Made by a program: the position numbers and the translations under genes. Below are positions 1 to 8,398 of a stretch of 64,000 nucleotides of DNA, piece after piece. Below the pieces are notes generated by a model. It was not told the DNA's origin. It saw nothing but the letters and a program-made list of their open reading frames with translations, and did no database searches. This DNA is from Paenibacillus beijingensis (lineage in GTDB: Bacteria; Bacillota; Bacilli; Paenibacillales; Paenibacillaceae): positions 955,501 to 1,019,500 of the forward strand of contig NZ_CP011058.1 in assembly GCF_000961095.1 (NCBI RefSeq), given 5' to 3'. The stretch's first letter is position 1, and each line of letters starts with the position of its first letter.

Positions 1-1088
1 GAAGGATCAGCTACACGCCCGCCGATGCGGATTCCGCCCCTGAACCGCTGCGCGGGCTGCTGGAAATCGCAGGGGTGCGGGGACTGTTCCGGACGGCGGA
101 TTTCATCGCGCTGGACCGCAAGCCCGGGGCCGACTGGGCGGGCATTCTGGCCAAGGCGCGCGAGCTGCTGCAGGCCGCGGACGGCCAGGGAGCCTCCGCC
201 GGCAGCGGCGGACCGGATGCGGAAAGCGGCTTCGGAGAGGCGCACGTGCTGGTGCAGATGTTCCGCGGCATCCCGATGCAGGTGCGCGTGCGTACCGAGA
301 GCGGCGAGACGCGCGCCGCGCTGCCGAAGCCGTTCGCGGACGCGGTCGGCAAAGCCGCCGGGGCGTCGATGATTCGCGAGCGGATGCTGGAGGAGTTCGG
401 CGTACGGTACGGCGAGCCCGAGGACATCGCGGCGGAGATCGTCCGCGAGCTGGAGGCGGCCTATCCGGCGGAGCGGCTCGACGCGCTCGCCGAAGCGTCG
501 CTGGCGCTCGGCGGGACGGATGCGCCGGAGGGCGCGCCGGCCCCGCGCCCGGAGCCGCTTGACGCGGCGCGCGTGCTCGAGCGGTTCGCGGCGCCGGACT
601 GGCAGAGCCGCTACGCGGCGCTGGAGCGGCTGGAGAAGGCGGACGCGGCGGCGCTGCCGCTGCTCGAGCGGGCGCTCGCCGACGAGAACGCCTCTATCCG
701 GCGGCTAGCCGTCGTCTACCTGGGCGACATGCGCGGCCCCGAAGCGCTGCCGCTGCTGTTCCGCGCGCTGCGCGACGCCTCGGCGTCGGTGCGCCGGACG
801 GCCGGCGATACGCTGTCGGACATCGGCGATCCGGCCGCCGTCGCGCCGATGATCGAAGCGCTGGCCGACCGCAACAAGCTCGTCCGCTGGCGGGCGGCGC
901 GCTTCCTGTACGAAGCCGGGGACGAGAGCGCGGTTCCGGCGCTGGAAACGGCGGCCGAGGATGCCGAATTCGAAATCCGGCTGCAGGCGCAGATGGCGCT
1001 GGAGCGCATCCGCAGCGGCGAGGAAGCGGCCGGATCGGTATGGCAGCAGATGACGGCGATGCGCAAAGGCTCTGCGCCCGCTGAGTAA
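1..1088 (+). CDS. HEAT-repeat protein with Nfu N-terminal-like domain (CvfC-like), 5' end outside window
   Basis: The reading frame is open from base 3, so the start lies upstream of the window. The first visible residues (about 1-50, including APEPLRGLL and FRTADFIALDRK) resemble the C-terminal part of the Nfu/NifU N-terminal domain. A middle segment (about 80-160) resembles the region found in conserved virulence factor C proteins. The last 160 residues are leucine/alanine-rich helical pairs with the spacing of HEAT repeats (for example AVAPMIEALADRNKLVRWRAA). This order, Nfu-N then virulence-factor region then HEAT, is the CvfC/YpgR arrangement of Firmicutes; its molecular role is poorly defined. 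The segment is far more GC-rich than the rest of the window, mostly through third codon positions. The family assignment is from memory of domain order and the function is not inferred. Confidence 0.75.
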   Translation, partial: RISYTPADADSAPEPLRGLLEIAGVRGLFRTADFIALDRKPGADWAGILAKARELLQAADGQGASAGSGGPDAESGFGEAHVLVQMFRGIPMQVRVRTESGETRAALPKPFADAVGKAAGASMIRERMLEEFGVRYGEPEDIAAEIVRELEAAYPAERLDALAEASLALGGTDAPEGAPAPRPEPLDAARVLERFAAPDWQSRYAALERLEKADAAALPLLERALADENASIRRLAVVYLGDMRGPEALPLLFRALRDASASVRRTAGDTLSDIGDPAAVAPMIEALADRNKLVRWRAARFLYEAGDESAVPALETAAEDAEFEIRLQAQMALERIRSGEEAAGSVWQQMTAMRKGSAPAE

Positions 1089-1176
1089 GTAGCGGGCTGA
1101 CGACGGGGAAGACTCAGCGGGCGCAGCAAGCTCCAAAGGGGCAAACCCCGAGGTCGTTCGCGAGGACGAGCCGCCC

Positions 1177-1365
1177 TAAACCTGCATATGTGCAGGTATT
1201 ATCGATCAAAATCGCTTATCGAGAGGGAAAACCTGCTATTGTGCAGGTATTTCAAGCTTTTATTGCCTGAACAAACGCTTGAACGAGAAAAAACTGCATT
1301 TTGGCAGGAATTTTACGAGGTGGATAAATAGAGAAGAAAAAAGATGTACGAACGCATGTTTTTTA
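1177..1365 (+). repeat. Dispersed intergenic repeat, copy 1
   Basis: First of four copies of a modular element (others at 30682, 41909 and, inverted, 53717). Hairpin 1 is CCTGCATATGTGCAGG (1181-1196), hairpin 2 is ACCTGC-TATTGT-GCAGGT near 1230, and a third CTGC-GCAG unit lies near 1293. The right end carries GATGTACGAACGCAT (1343-1357) followed by a T run. It lies between two convergent genes. From 1366 to 1552 I see no gene; that stretch only contains short GC-rich imperfect hairpins. Confidence 0.85.
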
Positions 1366-1552
1366 ATAAAACTACTTCTCGTACTGCACGACATGGTTGC
1401 CTTTCGCTCCGGCTGCAGCAGAAAGCCCGAGCGTATGCGCTCGGTGTGCTGCGAGTTGCACCTCCATCCGCTCCGGCAGTGTACACGAACTGCCTCTCGT
1501 GAGGCGTAAATCCCGCTCCAGCCCCGAAAATTTATAAATTCTATAGATTGCG

Positions 1553-1608
1553 AAAAAGACACGAAGCCGATCCCGTTGTTACGGGACGGACTCGTGTCTC
1601 TTTTTTTC
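1553..1608 (-). terminator. Rho-independent terminator of the transglutaminase-like gene
   Basis: AGACACGA and TCGTGTCT pair around an inner hairpin built on CCCGT/ACGGG. Runs of A on the left and T on the right make it able to work in both directions. It sits 12 bases beyond the stop of the minus-strand gene at 1620. Confidence 0.8.
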
Positions 1609-1619
1609 AGGCAAAACGG

Positions 1620-2498
1620 TCAGTGCCGGCCGTCATATTCGGTCACCGCTTCGGGATAGGGCCGGGTCCAGCTGTGGTCCTCCCGCATCTGTTCATCGGT
1701 CTTCAAATAATAGTCATAGCGCACTCTGCCCGGCCGGTCCGGAAGTGGATCGTCCCAGGTGGTGTCCATATGGTACCAGCGGCCGCCGAGCAGCACCAGA
1801 TTCCATGCGTGGTCGCCGGAGGCGACCTTTCCTTCGACGATCCGGACCGGTATGCCGGCGGCGCTTAGCATTTTGTATGTAAGCAGCGCGTATCCTTGGC
1901 AGACCGCTTTGCCGTAACGGAGCGCCTCGTACGCCGTATAACGCTGCAGCGACTCATCGTAGGCTAGACGCCTGACGACCCAATCGTGAACAAACTTCAC
2001 TTTTTCGTCTGCGTTCATGTCCGGCTGTAGAATTTGCCCGAGCGCCTTCTTCACTTCACGGTCGACCTCTGCGGTTTGGTCCTGCGTTTCCCGGTAACGG
2101 ACCTGAAGCTGAATGCTGGAGAGGCTGCCGCGGCTGCGGACGGTATAAGTGTAAGAGTCGATAATATAGGCGGTGTAGTCATCCAGGTGCAGCGCCCTGC
2201 CGATCACGGAAGCGATCGACTTGTTTAACCGGGAGGGATCTCCTTCGAAAATAGAGGTAAACGACGCGGACCTGCCGGCAAACTGCCGCGCGAACTCCCG
2301 CTCAAGCCGGGCAATCCCGGCCGGCACGACTTGCTCCGCCTTATCGGCCGACTCCACCTTCGCATTGGCGTTTGTCGTAAGCCCCGCATTGGCGCTCGTT
2401 TCCAAATCCGCCTTGACCGTCGTTTCCAGCCGGATATTGAGCGCAACGCCGGTAACAAGAAACAGCGCTGTCAGCATTAGCTTGGCGATCGCCCGCAT
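1620..2498 (-). CDS. Transglutaminase-like domain protein, exported
   Basis: A 292-residue protein with a hydrophobic N-terminus (about residues 2-20) that looks like a signal peptide or anchor. A transglutaminase-like (cysteine protease fold) domain fills the C-terminal half. The catalytic triad is visible: Cys200 in KAVCQGYA, His230 in GDHAWN and Asp245 in HMDTTWDDP. Family members act outside the membrane as peptidases or crosslinkers, or have lost activity; here all three residues are kept, so an active enzyme is likely but the substrate is unknown. The ATG at 2498 is chosen because GGAGGGAGGGG precedes it; a longer frame to 2534 lacks a ribosome binding site. The gene stands alone, with its own terminator downstream. 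Confidence 0.85.
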   Translation of the reverse strand: MRAIAKLMLTALFLVTGVALNIRLETTVKADLETSANAGLTTNANAKVESADKAEQVVPAGIARLEREFARQFAGRSASFTSIFEGDPSRLNKSIASVIGRALHLDDYTAYIIDSYTYTVRSRGSLSSIQLQVRYRETQDQTAEVDREVKKALGQILQPDMNADEKVKFVHDWVVRRLAYDESLQRYTAYEALRYGKAVCQGYALLTYKMLSAAGIPVRIVEGKVASGDHAWNLVLLGGRWYHMDTTWDDPLPDRPGRVRYDYYLKTDEQMREDHSWTRPYPEAVTEYDGRH

Positions 2499-2650
2499 CC
2501 CGTCCCCTCCCTCCCGGCTTTTACTTGCGTGCACGAATGGACGCGATACTTATCCTATGCTGCGCGGATAACCTATCAGCCGTTTTTTTCAAACATTTAT
2601 TTCAACCATTTATTTTCAAACATTTCGCTCTCCCGAAAATCCAACTCCCG

Positions 2651-3760
2651 TTACATGGACATTTCCGCGATGACCGTGTCTTCATATGCATGCCTGCTCC
2701 CGTCCACAATCTCGCTCACCTTCACAGGCTGGCCGGTATGTGCCGATTCCAGCGCGGCAAAGACGACGCTGAGCGCCTCCAGACATTTGGCGGAGCTGGA
2801 AAGAGGAGGCGTTCCGTCCGCGATAGCGTCCCACAGTTCCTGGAACGAATGGGCAAACGGGTCCTGCACGACATTCCCGGCATACTGCTCGATCAGCTCT
2901 TGATGGGAAATGCGGCTGCCGGAGTCGAGCAATGCGTGCTGGCCGGGCCGGAGGCTGCCTTTGCTGCCGTAAAGGTGCAGGCCCCCGGTCCCTTCGCCGT
3001 GGATTGCCGTCGCGCACATCCAATGCCCGAGCGCGCCGCCTGCAAAGCGCAGCACCGTTACGGCCACATCCTCTCCCGTCGGCTCGATCGTGACGCTTCC
3101 GTCGGTGCGCACTTTTTCAAAAATTTTCGTATACGCAAACACTTCATCAACGGCGCCGACGACTTCGAGAAACGAATGCGTGCGGTGAACGCCGTGGTCA
3201 TTGATCCATCCCGCTCCCGCGCGCCCTTTCATATGACGCCATGGCGTTCCGGCAAAAAATCCGTTCCGAACCGGACTTGTCGCATAGTCCATCACGAGGT
3301 ACACACTGCCGATCAGACCGTCCTGCACCGCTTTGGCCGTCGCCACATTGCCCGCGCCGAGTATGCTCGGCTCGCACAGGGTAAGCACTTTGCCGTATTT
3401 GGCGGCATCATCGATCATTTTGCGGCCGAACGACGGGGAGATGGCGAGCGGCTTCTGCATTTGGACATGAACGCCCGCCGCGAAGCAATCTTCGGCAACG
3501 GTATGGTGGACGTCATGCGTAACAAGTATCGAAACCGCAGCCAGATTTTCCCGCTCGAGCATCTTCCGGTAATCGGTGTAAACGTTCGGTCTAACTCCCG
3601 TTTCCTCGCTTACCTTCGCCGCGAACCGCCCCGCTTTGTCGGGGTCTAGGTCGCAAACGGCGGCAATATCGAAAGCGGGCTTCCCTTCGTTCTTTAACGA
3701 AATGAGCCCTTGCAAATGGGCGTCCGATATAATGCCGCAGCCAATAAATCCGAGTTTCAT
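2651..3760 (-). CDS. Gfo/Idh/MocA family NAD(P)-dependent oxidoreductase
   Basis: A 369-residue cytoplasmic dehydrogenase. The N-terminal Rossmann fold begins MKLGFIGCGIISDAH. The usual EKP motif appears as QKPLAI near residue 115, keeping the lysine. The DHGVH segment near 190 matches the conserved aspartate/histidine of the active site. Family members oxidise sugars, inositols or sugar-like substrates with NAD(P). The start at 3760 has GGGAGGG six bases upstream; an extension to 3793 is not supported. The neighbouring GH32 gene on the same strand suggests a carbohydrate role, but the substrate cannot be read from sequence. Confidence 0.9.
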   Translation of the reverse strand: MKLGFIGCGIISDAHLQGLISLKNEGKPAFDIAAVCDLDPDKAGRFAAKVSEETGVRPNVYTDYRKMLERENLAAVSILVTHDVHHTVAEDCFAAGVHVQMQKPLAISPSFGRKMIDDAAKYGKVLTLCEPSILGAGNVATAKAVQDGLIGSVYLVMDYATSPVRNGFFAGTPWRHMKGRAGAGWINDHGVHRTHSFLEVVGAVDEVFAYTKIFEKVRTDGSVTIEPTGEDVAVTVLRFAGGALGHWMCATAIHGEGTGGLHLYGSKGSLRPGQHALLDSGSRISHQELIEQYAGNVVQDPFAHSFQELWDAIADGTPPLSSSAKCLEALSVVFAALESAHTGQPVKVSEIVDGSRHAYEDTVIAEMSM

Positions 3761-3909
3761 CGCAATCCCTCCCAAAGGTTTTGACGGAGTCAAATCATGA
3801 GCATCGAAAGCATAGGCTTAGGTTTTGAAATCAGACCGCATGGAGGAATCGACGCAAGCGGACACATGAGCCGCTATATACCTCCAATCGCTCGTTTTTT
3901 TGCATGTAG

Positions 3910-3989
3910 GCGGACCGAGGAGCCGTTAATCGCTGTAAATCAACACGAATTGACTGATCCATGAACGAATAACAGATCCTCGGTCCGCG
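3910..3989. repeat. Perfect 12-bp inverted repeat around a 56-base loop
   Basis: GCGGACCGAGGA at 3910-3921 pairs perfectly with TCCTCGGTCCGC at 3978-3989. It lies 28 bases past the end of the GH32 gene, in an otherwise featureless gap (3761-4017). There is no T run after either arm, so it is not a plain terminator. It may be an mRNA 3'-end stabiliser or an old mobile-element footprint. Confidence 0.5.
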
Positions 3990-4017
3990 AATGTTGCAGA
4001 TGAGCGATCGGCCTCAA

Positions 4018-5469
4018 TCACCAAATGGAACGAAGCGGGTAAATGTTCAAATTGGAAAAAAGCGCGCTTCCGCCGCTCGCATAAAGCTCCAGGGAGCCGC
4101 TTGCGGCGTCCGGATAAATGAGCGACGTAATTACGCGCTCCCCGTCATCGACAAACACTTCAACGATGGAAACGTCTACGAATACGTGCAGCTTTACCCG
4201 GCGTTCCGCAGTGCTGTAAGGCGCCTCGAACCGCTTGGCGAATCCGGCCGGCCCGCCGCTTCGGCTCTGAATGTCCGAGAATCCCGACCGCGTACGGTCC
4301 AGAAACAGGCACGCGTTATTAGGGCTGTATCCGACGGCGGTCGCTTCCCGGTCCGAAACGCAAAGACGGATCCCGAATTCCTCCGCGTCTTCCCACTCAA
4401 TTTCGGTTACGAGCTCATAGGAGGATCCGCTAAAATCGAGGGAAAGCGCCCCGTCGCCTACGACTGCCGGCTGAAATTCCCGGCGGCCCTCGCGCAGCCG
4501 CTGCAGCTCTTGGGCCGGCTGCTGTACGAGGCCGATCGTGCCGTCCTGCAGCGTTTTAAGCGAGAGTGAACGCGGGATCGACATGCCGCCTTTCCACGGC
4601 TCGGTCGGTCCTTCGAACGGATACTTCCAATTCGACGTCCACCCGAGCCATATGCGCCGGCCGTCTTCATCCGGGACATCCGAGTATGATACGGCGGCAT
4701 AAAAGTCTTGGCCGTAATCGGTCCAGCGGACTTCCGCAGCCGGCAGATCGTTCACAAACGTCCGGCCGTCGAATTCGCCGATAAAATATTGCGCGGTCGA
4801 GCCGTCGGTTTCCGCATTGTCTCCCAGGCTCACATGCAGCACCCATTTCAGCCGGTCCGGGTTCCCGTCAATCGGCAGCGCGAACAGGTCGGGACATTCC
4901 CATACTGCAACATGAGACCCTTGACCTTCCCCGAATTCGCTTTCAAACGTCCAGTCGATCAAATTGTCCGAGCTGTAGAAGTGCACGCACTGGTCGGCGG
5001 AAACGACCATCACCCACTTGCCGCTCTCCTTATGCCGCAGCACCTTCGGATCGCGGAAATCTTTCAAACCCGGATTCGGAATGACGGGATTGCCGGCATA
5101 TTTAATCCATGTGCGCCCGCGGTCGGCGCTGTAGGCCAGACTCAGCGACTGGAGCCCGTCCTTGAAGTGGGTGAACAGCGCAACGAGCCCGGCGCTCCCT
5201 CCGAACAGTCCGCTGGAGTCGTCCCAATCGACGACGGCACTGCCGGACCAGCAGTCGCCCAGCTCGTCGCGCACAAGCGCCAAAGGAAGATGCTCCCAGT
5301 GCACAAGATCGGTGCTGACCGCATGCCCCCACTGGCCTGAATACTGATAAAACTGATGATATTCGCCTTCAAAAAAGACCATCCCGTTCGGGTCGCTCAT
5401 CGGTCCTGCAGGCGGTGTAAGATGAAATTGCGGCCGGTAAAGCTCCTTGTAATCCGTTTGTGCGATCAT
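4018..5469 (-). CDS. Glycoside hydrolase family 32 (sucrose/fructan beta-fructosidase)
   Basis: A 483-residue enzyme that hydrolyses terminal beta-fructofuranosides such as sucrose, sucrose-6-phosphate or fructans. The three family motifs are intact: nucleophile Asp26 in SDPNG, transition-state stabiliser Asp140 in FRDP, and acid/base Glu191 in WECPD. A beta-sandwich C-terminal domain follows from about residue 340. No signal peptide is seen, which points to a cytoplasmic enzyme acting on imported substrate, though no PTS or ABC gene is adjacent. Two operator-like sites lie upstream (5518-5630), followed by a divergent LacI-type regulator gene that is now broken. A ROK fructokinase sits at 58453, far away. 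Sucrose-6-phosphate hydrolase and intracellular fructanase cannot be told apart from sequence. Confidence 0.92.
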   Translation of the reverse strand: MIAQTDYKELYRPQFHLTPPAGPMSDPNGMVFFEGEYHQFYQYSGQWGHAVSTDLVHWEHLPLALVRDELGDCWSGSAVVDWDDSSGLFGGSAGLVALFTHFKDGLQSLSLAYSADRGRTWIKYAGNPVIPNPGLKDFRDPKVLRHKESGKWVMVVSADQCVHFYSSDNLIDWTFESEFGEGQGSHVAVWECPDLFALPIDGNPDRLKWVLHVSLGDNAETDGSTAQYFIGEFDGRTFVNDLPAAEVRWTDYGQDFYAAVSYSDVPDEDGRRIWLGWTSNWKYPFEGPTEPWKGGMSIPRSLSLKTLQDGTIGLVQQPAQELQRLREGRREFQPAVVGDGALSLDFSGSSYELVTEIEWEDAEEFGIRLCVSDREATAVGYSPNNACLFLDRTRSGFSDIQSRSGGPAGFAKRFEAPYSTAERRVKLHVFVDVSIVEVFVDDGERVITSLIYPDAASGSLELYASGGSALFSNLNIYPLRSIW

Positions 5470-5517
5470 TCCTTGTCTCCTTTCTATGTTGCCGTTGTCT
5501 TTTTCATTGCGCCAGTT

Positions 5518-5630
5518 AATTTGTGCATTTGTAAACTAAAATTATATCAAAATAACCATAAAGACAACTGAATTATACCGCTTACATAATTAAAACGTCA
5601 ACGAACAGGATGTTTACATTTGCACAAATT
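5518..5630. promoter_or_regulatory. Divergent control region with two inverted operator-like sites
   Basis: AATTTGTGCATTTGTAAAC (5518-5536) and its near reverse complement GTTTACATTTGCACAAATT (5612-5630) differ only in the central three bases. They flank the intergenic space between the GH32 gene and the lacI remnant. An AT-rich promoter stretch lies between them. The arrangement suits a DNA-looping LacI-family repressor, inferred to be the one encoded next door. Confidence 0.55.
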
Positions 5631-5687
5631 TGAGATGCGATGTCATTGATTCTTTTTGGCATGTTGAATGGTACAAAGGAGAACGAA

Positions 5688-5931
5688 ATGGGATCAAAAG
5701 TAACGATCCAGCAAATTGCCAACGCCCTTGGATTGTCAGGTTGTCGGATTCGACGATATCCCCGGTGCCGGGATGATTGATTCGCCGTTGACCACCGTCC
5801 GCACCTATAAATACGAAATCGGCGAGCGTGCGGCCGAGTCGGTTTTGGCCCGCATTGCCCAGCCCGGCCGGCACCAGGAAACGATTTATTTGAAAACGGA
5901 TGTTGTGTTCCGGGGTTCTGCGAGAGGATGA
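5688..5931 (+). pseudogene. LacI-family regulator with a large internal deletion
   Basis: The start (ATG at 5688 after AAAGGAGAACGAA) encodes MGSKVTIQQIANALGLS, the first helices of a LacI helix-turn-helix. Directly after this, in another frame, the sequence continues as VVGFDDIPGAGMIDSPLTTVR and on to the stop at 5931, which is the final part of a LacI sensor domain. About 250 codons are missing, and the junction near 5738 shifts the frame, so translation from the ATG ends within a few codons. The deletion removes the recognition helix, hinge and ligand pocket. The breakpoint lies in GATTGTCAGGTTGTCGG, where TTGTC is repeated and may have served as microhomology. The gene was divergent to GH32 and was presumably its repressor. 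Confidence 0.85.
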
Positions 5932-6033
5932 AAAAAATTTTAAGGAAATTATAAGGTTTCGTTCAGGTTGCGTTAAGATAGCAATTTTATAATAACGCTA
6001 TGACCCCCCTTTATTATAGATTCTCTCTAATTG

Positions 6034-6066
6034 GCCTGCGGATTTCTCCGCAGGCACTTTTTTTTA
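6034..6066 (+). terminator. Rho-independent terminator
   Basis: GCCTGCGGA and TCCGCAGGC pair around TTTC and are followed by a run of T. It lies about 100 bases after the lacI remnant. An AT-rich promoter-like stretch (TATAAT near 5984) precedes it, so a short transcript of roughly 70 bases could also end here. Confidence 0.75.
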
Positions 6067-6169
6067 GCCGAAGCTTTTCCCTGCGGATGGGAATGCATCG
6101 AAACGCATATCCCGTCGATTCGTAATAAGGTATGAATCTCCTAAGTCATAATCTAGTGAGGGCAGTATA

Positions 6170-6370
6170 ATGACTTTTATAGCCATTTTTCTTCTTCTTG
6201 CAGGATTTTTAATGGTTTTCAAAACTTCCCTATTCTGGAGCATCACTGAACGATGGACATCTAAGGACGGCACAGAGCCTTCGGACCTTTATGTTTGGAA
6301 TACACGCTTTGGCGGGATCATGTGCATGATCGTCGGAATTGCAGGTATCGTTATCGACATCGTGACTTGA
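6170..6370 (+). CDS. Small two-span membrane protein (DUF6199-like)
   Basis: A 66-residue protein with hydrophobic spans at about 2-20 and 46-64, joined by a polar segment with WSITERWTSKDGTEPSDLYVW. The invariant-looking ITERW...DGTEPSDLY segment is what I recall from the small DUF6199-type membrane proteins of Bacillales. No function is known to me. It ends one base before the convergent LysR gene's stop codon, so there is no room for a separate terminator between them. A ribosome binding site is only weak (GAGGGCAG before the ATG). Confidence 0.6.
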   Translation: MTFIAIFLLLAGFLMVFKTSLFWSITERWTSKDGTEPSDLYVWNTRFGGIMCMIVGIAGIVIDIVT

Positions 6371-6371
6371 T

Positions 6372-7256
6372 TCATTTCGTCTTATCGTTATTGCTGAATA
6401 AATCCAGCGCGAGTCGGACAAATAAATTCACTGCCGGCGATGCTTCTTTGAAAGACGGACAAGCCAGACCCAGATGCCTCCATACAGCTGGCTCCAAATC
6501 TCGAATCTGCACTTCCGGCAGATCACCATCGGGTAGCGCTAATTCGCCTAAAATCGAAAGGCCCAGCCCCTGCTCGATCATTTTTATTATCGTGACCGTG
6601 TTCAAGACTTGGAACTCCATTCGCAGCTTCGTCTTCGCTTGCTTAAACAAGTTGACAATGGGCGCCTCGTATCCTCGTGGCATAATGAACGGTTCATTGT
6701 TCAATTCCTCAATGCGGATGAACGGCTTATTTCGAAGGGGATGGCCGCTCGGCAGCACGGCAACCATTTTGTCTTTGGTGAAAGGGATAATGTCCATATC
6801 CTTATTGGGAAGGAGAACGATTCCGATGTCGATGACACGGGTATTCAGCCATTCCTCCACTTCATGATAAGTCCCTTCCAGCAGGATAATTTCCACATTC
6901 GGGTATTCGCTGCGAAATTCACCGATTATTTGGGGAAGGAACCGGGCCGAGGCGCTCGGGAAACTTCCGATTCGCAAGGTTCCCGCTTCCAATCCTTTCT
7001 CGGCTGTTACTTCCTGTTCGATAATTTCAAGCAGATTTAATATCCCCCGAACGTGAATGAGAATCCGTTTGCCAACGTCGGATAACATCAATCCTCTTCG
7101 GCGGTCGCGAATCAAAAGGGTGACTCCCAAATCGGCTTCGAGACTGGATATGGCATGACTTACGGCCGGTTGAGTCATATTTAACGCTTCCGCGGCTTTG
7201 GAGAAGCTTCCCAAATCGATGACTTTAATCAATACGATGAACTGAGTAATGGTCAT
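6372..7256 (-). CDS. LysR-family transcriptional regulator
   Basis: A 294-residue regulator. The N-terminal winged helix-turn-helix is clear (FSKAAEALNMTQPAVSHAIS, about residues 20-39), followed by a linker helix and a periplasmic-binding-type effector domain from about residue 90. I place the start at the ATG at 7256, which has AAGGA upstream and gives the usual MTITQF opening; the ATG at 7292 adds twelve residues without a good ribosome binding site. It is divergent from the phzF-like gene across 130 bases, the standard layout for a LysR protein controlling its neighbour, so that gene is the likely target. The effector is unknown. Confidence 0.9.
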   Translation of the reverse strand: MTITQFIVLIKVIDLGSFSKAAEALNMTQPAVSHAISSLEADLGVTLLIRDRRRGLMLSDVGKRILIHVRGILNLLEIIEQEVTAEKGLEAGTLRIGSFPSASARFLPQIIGEFRSEYPNVEIILLEGTYHEVEEWLNTRVIDIGIVLLPNKDMDIIPFTKDKMVAVLPSGHPLRNKPFIRIEELNNEPFIMPRGYEAPIVNLFKQAKTKLRMEFQVLNTVTIIKMIEQGLGLSILGELALPDGDLPEVQIRDLEPAVWRHLGLACPSFKEASPAVNLFVRLALDLFSNNDKTK

Positions 7257-7386
7257 AAGTAAATCCTTATCTTTAATATAATTATTATTCATTTTACTTA
7301 TATTAATAGAAAGTCTATCATACGGATTAAGACATCACAAGGACTCTCAATAAGCGCAGCAAGGATGTAAAAATGGAGGGATAATA

Positions 7387-8298
7387 ATGGACAGTACCGG
7401 AGAAAGACAGTTGTATATTGTCGATGCATTCACAGACACCCCTTTCAGCGGAAATGCGGCCGGAGTCGTTCCCGAAGCGGACGGACTCGGAGAAAAGAGA
7501 ATGCTGCAAATCGCCGCTGAACTGAAACAATCCGAGACGGCTTTCCTGGCGCTATCGAATCATCCGGACGCCGATTTTCGCGTGCGTTACTTCACGCCGC
7601 AGGAGGAGATTGATTTCTGTGGGCACGCTACGGTAGCCGCGGCATGGGTTTTGGGGAGTGAGTACGGCTGGGCCGAAAAAGCGGAACGGGTCGTTTTCGA
7701 AACCAATATCGGGCTCGTTCCGGTCGATCTTCTAAAGGAAGACGACCGATTGAAGCTTGTAACCATGACTCAGGTTGCTCCCAAGCTGCAGGAAATCGAT
7801 GTGACGACGGAGGAGATTGCGCGGCTGGCCGGTATTTCGCCGTCGGATGTAGACCCGCGCAGTCCAATCAAGCTCGGCTATACCGGAAACTGGCATTTGC
7901 TGTTGCCTGTCAAAACCCGCGAGGCCATTGACGTCGCACGCCCTTTATTGCCGGAATTGGCTGCAATGAACCGGCGGTTCCGGATCAGCACGACTCATCT
8001 GTTCACGTTCGACACGCAGGACGATAACTACGATCTTTATACGCGCGATTTTGCCCCTGCTGTCGGAATTCCAGAGGACCCTGTTACAGGCGCGGCGAAC
8101 GGCGCCTTGGCCGGCTACCTATTGTTGGAAGGCATTATCTCGGCGGACTCCCGCCGACTGCGAATTGCGCAAGGCCACGCGATCGGCCGTCCGGGGACTT
8201 TGTTTGTCACCGTTACCCCCGGAGAACGGGCTCCCGTTATACAAGTCGCGGGCAGTGCGCATATTTCGATCAAAGGAACGCTAAATAACGCTAAATAA
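7387..8298 (+). CDS. PhzF-family isomerase/epimerase-like protein
   Basis: A 303-residue member of the PhzF family (two-lobed diaminopimelate-epimerase fold). Family marks are VDAFTDTPFSGNAAGVV at the start, Glu50 in QSETAFL (the catalytic glutamate position), DFCGHAT near 76-82, and EDPVTGAANGALAGYLL in the second lobe. True PhzF isomerises a phenazine precursor, but no other phenazine gene is present, so this is one of the many family members of unknown substrate. GGAGGGATAATA precedes the ATG. The stop codon lies inside a perfect 10-bp tandem repeat, and the last residues (LNNAK) are encoded by repeat units. Regulation by the divergent LysR gene is inferred. Confidence 0.88.
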   Translation: MDSTGERQLYIVDAFTDTPFSGNAAGVVPEADGLGEKRMLQIAAELKQSETAFLALSNHPDADFRVRYFTPQEEIDFCGHATVAAAWVLGSEYGWAEKAERVVFETNIGLVPVDLLKEDDRLKLVTMTQVAPKLQEIDVTTEEIARLAGISPSDVDPRSPIKLGYTGNWHLLLPVKTREAIDVARPLLPELAAMNRRFRISTTHLFTFDTQDDNYDLYTRDFAPAVGIPEDPVTGAANGALAGYLLLEGIISADSRRLRIAQGHAIGRPGTLFVTVTPGERAPVIQVAGSAHISIKGTLNNAK

Positions 8299-8316
8299 CG
8301 CTAAATAACGCTAAAT
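8277..8316 (+). repeat. Four perfect 10-bp tandem units overlapping the phzF-like stop codon
   Basis: AACGCTAAAT is repeated four times without change. The coding frame runs through the first two units and stops in the TAA at the junction of units two and three. Because the unit is not a multiple of three, gain or loss of one unit could change the C-terminus. Confidence 0.95.
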
Positions 8317-8398
8317 GACTAGAGTTATCGCTCTAACGGTGTAATTTTCTGGCGCGGCGAGCTGTGGACGTTTTTTTGTATCCGCCCGCCGGTCCCGA

